In this document: piece by piece, positions 57,501 through 64,000 of the stretch
How positions within the stretch are numbered: the stretch's first letter is position 1
How the letters are laid out: every line of letters starts with the position of its first letter
Source of the DNA: Castanea sativa
Taxonomy: Eukaryota > Streptophyta > Magnoliopsida > Fagales > Fagaceae
Length of the DNA stretch: 64,000 nucleotides
Direction: 5' to 3'
Assembly: GCF_040712315.1 (NCBI RefSeq)
Contig: NC_134017.1
Span: forward strand, 18,010,001-18,074,000
Notes under the pieces: generated by a model
What the model saw: the letters and a program-made list of their open reading frames with translations, nothing else
The model's database searches: none
What the model was told of the DNA's origin: nothing
Translations under genes and position numbers: made by a program

Positions 57501-57870
57501 ATATATAATATCCTTACAAAAAATTTTTAAAGAGTTAACAAAATATATAAATTACCATATTTAATTTAAATTATACATAGGAATTATATTATGCATCTTA
57601 TTATATATCTTTAAGTATATTCATGCATATGTATGGAGATATAAGCTAGAAACAATAAGACATGAAGAAACAATGATTGTAGCAGTAAGTATATGACAAA
57701 TTGACAATCAAACTTCTTCAATCTCCCTCTCTCTTTTTTTTTTTTGGATAGGTAATAAGAGTATTATTAATCAAACTGTAAAACTGAAGAAAGCAAATAC
57801 AAGGTGTTCGTGATACTGAATACATGAAAAGCAACAAATAACAAACAACAACAAACAACAAGGAAAAAAC

Positions 57871-60800
57871 TTAAGGTGCAATATTAATAGAAGAAAGAAA
57901 CTCAATTATAGAAGAGCAATTCAAGAAGCCCCAACACCTAGACCAATCAAACAAAGTCTTTTGGCATATAGCTTGTAACTGAACCAAGGATTTCTTAGTA
58001 TCCTTAAAAGAACGCTGATTTCTTTTCGTCCAAACAATCTACATCAAACAGCCAAGAACCAAATTCCATATGTCTGAATTAAATTTTCCCAGCCAATAGC
58101 TCCAACACAACACAAAGCTTTCCATAGAACCTTGCATAACCAATTGGATCCCAAAGAACTGAAGCATATGCACCCACAGCAAGTGAGCTACAAGACAATG
58201 AAGGAGAAGGTGATCCACAATTCCCTCATTACAATGGCACATACAACACCGATTCACCAAAGTGCATTCCCTAAGCATAAGATTATCCAATGTAAAGATC
58301 TGCCTATGAATCACTGTCCACACAAAAATGCCACCCTCATAGGAATCCTAATTTCCAAACACCCTTCTAAGGAAAATTGGAGACAAGTGCACCCTGAATC
58401 TTATTGTAATAGGACAGAATATCAAACTTGCCATTCCCATTGAGACACCAATGTGAAATATCACTCCCAGAACACCTAGGAATCTAAGATTGAATGTACT
58501 CAAGGAAGGAGAAGGCAGCCTCTAATTCCCTTTCATGAAAATCCCTATGAAATCTCAAATTCCAAATTATATCGTTTCCACCCTCCTGGTAGCATAGAAC
58601 ATCAAAAATGTAAGCTTCCTTGTTATTTGAACACACATACAACTGAGGATAGAGCATTTTAAGTGAGTTGTCGCCTACCCACTTATCATGCCAAAATAGA
58701 ATACGAGTGTCATCACCCACCACTAGGGCCACATGTTTGGAGAAACTCTCCCATCCATCATGAATACCACGCCACAAACCGCATCTATGGGCCCTTCTAC
58801 ATACTTTAGTAGTCCACCCCCCTTCATCCTCTCCATATTTAGTTGCAATAACCCCCTACCAGAGATGAATGCCTTCTCGTCCAAACCTCCATAACCATTT
58901 CTCTAATAAGGTTTTATTAAAATGCATTAACTTCCTGATCCCCAAACCACCAATTTCTAATGGCAAACACACTTTCTCCCAAGCCACCAAAGATATTTGA
59001 AACACTCCTCTGAAGATCCCCATAAAAAATTTCTCTAAATATGCTCCAACCTATCAGCCAAAGCCACAGGGATGATAAATAAGGATAAGTAGTACGTAGG
59101 AAGGCTAGAAATAGTACTCTTCAACAGAGTAGTCTACCACCCTTCGATAAATAAAGATGCTTCCAACCTGAGAGTTTCTTCTCCATCCTCTCCAAAATAG
59201 GATTCCAAATAGATGTTGTTTTATATGGAGTACCCAACGGCAATCCCAAGTATTTCATTAGGTAGACTACCCACCCTACATCGAAGTATGGTAGCCAAAG
59301 CACCTATATTTTCAACCTCCCCAACCGAAACAATCTCACTATGCCCCACATTTACTTTCAAACTAGTAAACGCATGAAAGTAGGTCAAAACCAGCCATAT
59401 GGACAACAACTGATCTCTAGGAGCATCGCAAAACAAGATGGTGTTATCTGCAAACAACAAGTGTGAAATGCATACCCCGATAAAGGTAATTGGCCCTACA
59501 TGAAAACCACGAAGCAAACCACAATCCTTGGTTTTCTTCAAAATCTGACTTAGTACTTCCATAATTAAAAGGAAAAGAAGAGGGGATAGCAGGTCACCTT
59601 GTCTAAACCCACGAGAGCTTCTAAAAAAGTCTACTGGAGATCCATTCACAAGAATAGAGAAGTGAACAATAGTGATGCAAGCCTTAATCCACCCCCTCCA
59701 TTTCATCCCAAAACCCATCCTACCCAACAAATAAAATAATGCATCCCAATTCACATGGTCATAGGCTTTCTCAATGTCCAATTTACAAACCACGCCAAGA
59801 ACATGACTCTTCAATTTGCTATCTAGACACTTATTAGCAATATACACTGAATCCAAAATTTGTCTCCTACCAACAAAAGAATTTTGAGACTCAGGGATGA
59901 GAATATCTAACACAAGCCTCAATTTATTCGCCAACACCTTGGATAGCAGCTTGTACACACTTCCTACCAAACTAATAGGCTGAAATTATTTTTCTTGGGA
60001 ATTAGAGAGAGAAATGAGGTATTTAAAGACCATTCAAACACTGAATACCTATGAAAGTGCTCAAAAACAACCATAAAATCCACCTCTACCACACTCCAAC
60101 ATTTTTGAAAAAAAAAAAAAAAAAGCCATGGTGAAGCCATCTGGACCAAGTGCTTTATCCCTTTCCATCTCCATCAAAACCTAGGTAACCTCTTCTTTTG
60201 AGAACTCCCTCTCCAAGGACAACCTTTCACCCTCTCCAATACAAACAAAATCCAATCCATCCACAATTGGATGCCACATACTTGTCTCTGTGTAGAGATT
60301 TTGATAAAACTGAATTACTTGAGATTGTACAGCAGATCCGTCCTCATATAAAACACCATCTACCTTGATGCTTCTAATGTTATTAGTTCTTCTATGAGAA
60401 TTCCCTAATCTACGAAAGAACCGAGTGATATTATCTCCATCCTTAACATACAGAGCATGGGAATTTTATCTTCAAAAAGTCTCATCTAAGGCAGCTAACA
60501 CTGCAATATCACCTTTAACCTGTGTTCTGTAGGATAGTTCCTAATATGAGAGTCCCAGCAGTTCTTCCTTTGCATCTAGACCTGTTGGGAAATTTAGACC
60601 CCGGTTGATAGAATTAACAAGTTTTAAACCCAAGTTGTTAATTAGATTTATTATGCATAAAACTTGTTAAAACAAACAAACATCAATATCATGTCACAAA
60701 TAAAGTGTAGAGGAAAAATAAATAAGACAAGATATGATGACTCAGGAAAACCAATGAAACCAACCAGTTTCACAGTAAAAAACCTGGGGGGAAACCTTCC

Positions 60801-62490
60801 TAAAAAGCAATCCACTATAGTAAAGAGAAGTTTTAGATTTAGTACAAAACCTTTGTCCCTAGACTCTACAATCCCCGTAGATGAACTCATAGTAGAAACC
60901 TTCTACCGCTTCAGAACCTCTAAACTCTTCAATATATGAACGCCACCCTTTGATGCACGGATCCCAGTACGTGACTCACTCTTTTGCACGAATCTCAATA
61001 CGTGACTCACTCACCAACTTGAGAAAGAAGAATGTTGGTTGTAAAGTTCTTCACTTCATCAACAGTGAAGATCAAGAAGCACTTGGTTACAAAACCCTAA
61101 GGTGTAAAGACGCAGTAGCTTCTTTTAAAGAGAATAAGGCTTCGGTCACCTTTTGCATATGTTCTCCTTTTATTCTCTTTTGTGATGACCTCTAAAATAT
61201 GCCTTATATATGTCTAGGGTTGTGAGAAAAGGAACCCTACACAAATACAAAAGCCTGGCCCAAAAATCAAATCTGAAAATTTTGATTTCCATAACCTCGA
61301 TAGATAGCCTCAATAGATAGCATCTGTCGAGCCTCAATAAACTTCGATAGATAGCTATCTGTCGAGCAGGTGTCCAACAGCTATCTGCAGGTGTTCAGCA
61401 GGTGTCCAGCTTTAGTAAACACCTTTTCTTCACTTGTTTCTTGATCCAATCTTCATGGCTTTAATACTAGACTTGAACAACATTTCTTTGAAGTATTAAG
61501 CACATCCTAGATTAATCCAAATACAAGTAAAGTGCGTTTTGTCAAAGGATTCACCAACTACATAAAATATGTCCTTAACAAGACCCATTAATTTAGACAA
61601 CAAACACTTCTTCCTAAAAGCTAAATCTCCAAATTCCTCACTATTCCACTTCTTGAGATCTTCTTTATGAGCCTTTAGTTTCTAATCCAGAACAAAATTT
61701 AGGGAACCCATTAAGCAAAACCCATCCCACCATTGTTTAACTTTCTCAACAAACCTTCAACTTTGAGCCACATATTCTCAAACTTAAAAGCACAGTACCA
61801 AAAGTGGACAATGGTAAAAAATTACACAAGGAAGCACCCTTTGAGACACATTTCCAAAATGATCCACCCAATCCACAGAAACCAAAGTCCTCTCAATACG
61901 AGACATAGCTTGGGGCACAGCATCTCTAAACTAGGTAAAAGAAGCCCCATCCAATGGTAAATCCACTAGATAATTATTCTCAATAAAGTCCGAGAAGGAA
62001 AACATGGCTAGGCTAAAAGACTCACAACCAAGCCTCTCACATGGATATCTAAGAATATTAAAATCACCAAATAAGAAACAAGTATGGTTCCACCTAACAT
62101 GCACCCTAGACAACTCCTCTCACAAAACTAGCCTATGATGATCAACATTGAGACCATATCGACCAGTGCAGATCCATTTAAAACCATCCAATACTCCCCT
62201 AAGAAGTACACTAACAGAGAACTAACCAATAGAAATATCAATTTTCTCGACCACCCATTTATCCCAAATTAGCAAAACCCCCTAGATGTTTGAACTACAT
62301 CCAATACAGCCCAATCAATGAAAGGACTACCCCATAAGCTCTACACAAGAGCAGAATTTAAAGAAGAAAGCTTAGTTTCCTGCAAACATACGATATCACA
62401 TCTCCCTTCCTTTAAAAGATTCTTACAAACCTCCGTCTTTTAAGGGTTATTTAACCCCCTAACATTCCAAGAAAGAAGTCTTAAGGACAT
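57871..62490 (-). pseudogene. LINE ORF2 (endonuclease-reverse transcriptase)
   Basis: Nicks target DNA and primes reverse transcription there. Start ATG at 62490 (MSLRLLSWNVRGLNNP) opens the APE endonuclease (IVCLQETKL, then FLFGDFNILRYPCERLGCES at about 62070). RT follows: [33 protein letters not shown] (so the first catalytic Asp is present), [13 protein letters not shown], then [10 protein letters not shown] where the usual FADD second Asp is Asn (59443-59445). The C-terminus has zf-RVT features ([36 protein letters not shown]). Stop TAA at 57871-57873. Several stops and shifts plus the solo LTR inactivate it. Confidence 0.85.
60583..61580 (-). mobile_element. Solo LTR (998 bp) of the A/B family inside LINE ORF2
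   Basis: On the minus strand it starts TGTTAAGGACATATTTTATG (61580) and ends ATTTCCCAACA (60583), with a perfect target-site duplication AGACC (60578-60582, 61581-61585). It shares with the A and B LTRs the CCAACTTGAGAA, ACAAAACCCTAAGGTGTAAA and TCGATAGATAG-type stretches. Short TG/CA ends and length agree with the 1001-bp LTR of A. Confidence 0.9.
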
Positions 62491-62509
62491 TTATAACTAC
62501 CAGTTACCC

Positions 62510-63960
62510 CTAAACTAGCCGACGAACCTCTATTCCAAGACTAAGTCCCTCGTAGTTTACTATAGATAGCAGGCTCTGCAATTCCCTAAGACCTTTCTGT
62601 CCAACTTTAATAAGTCTCCGATTACCGCCATCATTAGCAACCTTGAGACACTCCTGTTCCAGTAAACAAAATAAAGTCCCACATTGAGCTTCATGTTTTA
62701 CAATAGGAAAATCCACCATTTTGCAGAAACTATTCATCATTTTAGACACCCATTTTGAATGTTCCACCTTTGTCACATCAAACTCACCCTCTTCAACCAC
62801 CGTGTTCAACACCATATCCTCAGCTACCCTAGGGTCCCATTGAGACAGCGGACACACTCTAGAGGACCACTCTTGTTCTTCCCATTACCAGAATCTCTAG
62901 TGTCAACCCCACTTTGTCCCCATGGAAGACATAGAAGCTCAGACTCACAATTTTTCAGTCCATCAGCATATGCAGCATCCGACACTGTTGTACCTATTCG
63001 AGAGTCACACCCCTCTTTGTCACTCACATGGGGGACATCCGTAGATACTTCCTCCACCTCCTCATACCAAAGGATCCCCCTCCCTAACCAAATTAGTCAA
63101 GGGAGAAAAATGATTAGAAACCTCCCGCTGATGATGATGGAGAGGATCACCACTCACTGTCATGTTCTCCGACGTCTGCACCGCCGGGTGTAAGCCTTCA
63201 CCCATAACTTCGAGCTACCCAGGACTGATAGAATCCACCGTGTTCCTTAGATCGTCCCCAATCTACCTCACAACCTCCCTATCAAGATGGGAAGCCACCA
63301 AGATAAGGGTAGGAAGTTCCGCTAGTGAGCAAGAGTTGAGAATCATCGACTGGGCCCTCATTGGAGCTGCAGGAACCAATATCAGAGACTCCGCCGCTGC
63401 CCCAAGTTCCCTCGAGGTCTCGCCTAACTCACTCGTGCCCTGATTGTAGAACAATCTCTCGCTCAACCCATTCAGATAAGATTTAGTGTCTTCCTCTGAA
63501 TGGGTTCTTCCTCTGAATGGAATTAATGGACTTAGGCTTGGGTTTGATTAACCACAGGCCCCACTTTATTAGGCCTTTGTAACTTATATTGGTCCATCCA
63601 AGAGACAACCCGTTTACCCTCATCTGGTTTAAATACTCTTAAGGCCAAATTGGCAGAAGTCAACTATAAAACAAATTCACATATGGGTCTGCCATTAGTA
63701 TTAGAAACAGTAATGGCAAAATCTCCCTTTATCACGTTATATCCCAAAATATCTCTAGAATTTTGAAATTTCCTATTCTTCCGCTGATTACCATAATTGA
63801 TAAACTTCTTCCCATTCTAGCCAGCACCGGCCATCAGACCACCACCAACAATACCAACTGATGTCATCTCTGCCACCGTTACAGTATTCTTGCCCGATAA
63901 GAACCTGTCTAATTCTTTCTGAAATGAACACCATCTAGAACGATTCAAGCTAGCTAGTAT
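62510..63960 (-). pseudogene. LINE ORF1 (nucleic-acid-binding protein), partial
   Basis: ORF1 proteins of plant L1 elements coat the element RNA. The minus-strand reading ends at TAG 62510-62512, 20 nt before ORF2. The last ~115 codons are open (62857-62510); upstream parts (63466-63263, 63057-62824) are in other frames because of shifts. Near the window edge, RSRWCSFQKELDRFLSGKN and FAITVSNTNGRPICEFVL resemble plant LINE ORF1 N-terminal domains (weak). No CCHC knuckle is visible in the portion present. The start lies near or beyond the window end. Confidence 0.55.
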
Positions 63961-64000
63961 CATCACACAACCACGGCAAGCTCCACCATAATACACAGCT

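Larger units (their letters stand above)
57734..64000 (-). mobile_element. L1-type LINE retrotransposon, 5' end outside window
   Basis: On the minus strand it runs from beyond 64000 to a 12-base A tail (T run 57734-57745). Order: ORF1, a 20-nt gap, ORF2 (endonuclease, reverse transcriptase, zinc-knuckle end). It is interrupted by a 998-bp solo LTR and several nonsense or frameshift changes. The target-site duplication cannot be tested because the 5' end is not in the window. Confidence 0.85.

Noticed and set aside
1..64000. CRISPR arrays, bacterial operons, tRNA or rRNA genes
   Set aside because: None seen. The direct repeats present are LTRs, minisatellites and transposon ends, and the gene structures are eukaryotic with GT-AG introns.

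Overview
The window is eukaryotic nuclear DNA from a flowering plant, most likely a woody eudicot. The retrotransposon and Helitron proteins and the chimeric gene fragments look eudicot; an assignment to Fagales is only an impression. It is AT-rich repeat sequence with GT-AG introns, microsatellites and nested transposable elements. I find no complete ordinary host gene, rRNA, tRNA or CRISPR. Almost all of it is mobile DNA, much of it decayed but still readable.

Layout. 1-3891: an LTR-like segment, probably Ty3-type, with a ~1.55 kb part tandemly duplicated; each copy carries a different internal tandem repeat. 3894-8975: non-coding Ty3/TAT-like leader or LTR sequence with a ~0.9 kb direct repeat. 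8976-20058: minus-strand Ty1/copia-type element A (3' LTR, an extra 3' ORF, RNase H remnant), split by plus-strand Ty1/copia element C1 (10630-16827, target-site duplication CCATC). 20059-20771: LTR fragment of the C1 family. 20772-29024: plus-strand element B, of the same family as A, with gag and the extra 3' ORF but no pol, and a solo C1-family LTR inside gag. A and B diverge from about 20.4 kb, making a large inverted repeat.

29025-53615: a head-to-tail array of Helitrons. H1 is a 3' end only. H2 is 4.7 kb and non-autonomous. H3 is 16.7 kb and autonomous-type: it has a Rep/helicase gene of five coding exons, broken by nonsense codons and a 699-bp solo LTR, and an apparently intact ten-exon RPA1-like gene. 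H4 is 2.75 kb and carries an 841-bp Mutator-type foldback element with a very GC-rich core. H5 is 302 bp.

53616-57733: minus-strand pieces of unrelated host genes (YJU2/CWC16-type splicing factor, UBA3/ECR1-type NEDD8 E1) behind a promoter-like region and a clean first exon. 57734-64000: a minus-strand L1-type LINE, with its 3' end at 57734, ORF2, ORF1, and a 998-bp solo LTR inside ORF2 (TSD AGACC).

How it fits together. In the Helitron, Rep/helicase would nick and unwind DNA for rolling-circle transposition and the RPA-like protein would bind single strands; here only RPA remains open. Copia and LINE genes are all inactivated, so present movement would need proteins supplied from elsewhere. 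Insertion order can be read from nesting and clean target-site duplications: C1 is younger than A, the 22930 solo LTR younger than B, the 40044 solo LTR younger than H3, the foldback element younger than H4, and the 60583 solo LTR younger than the LINE.
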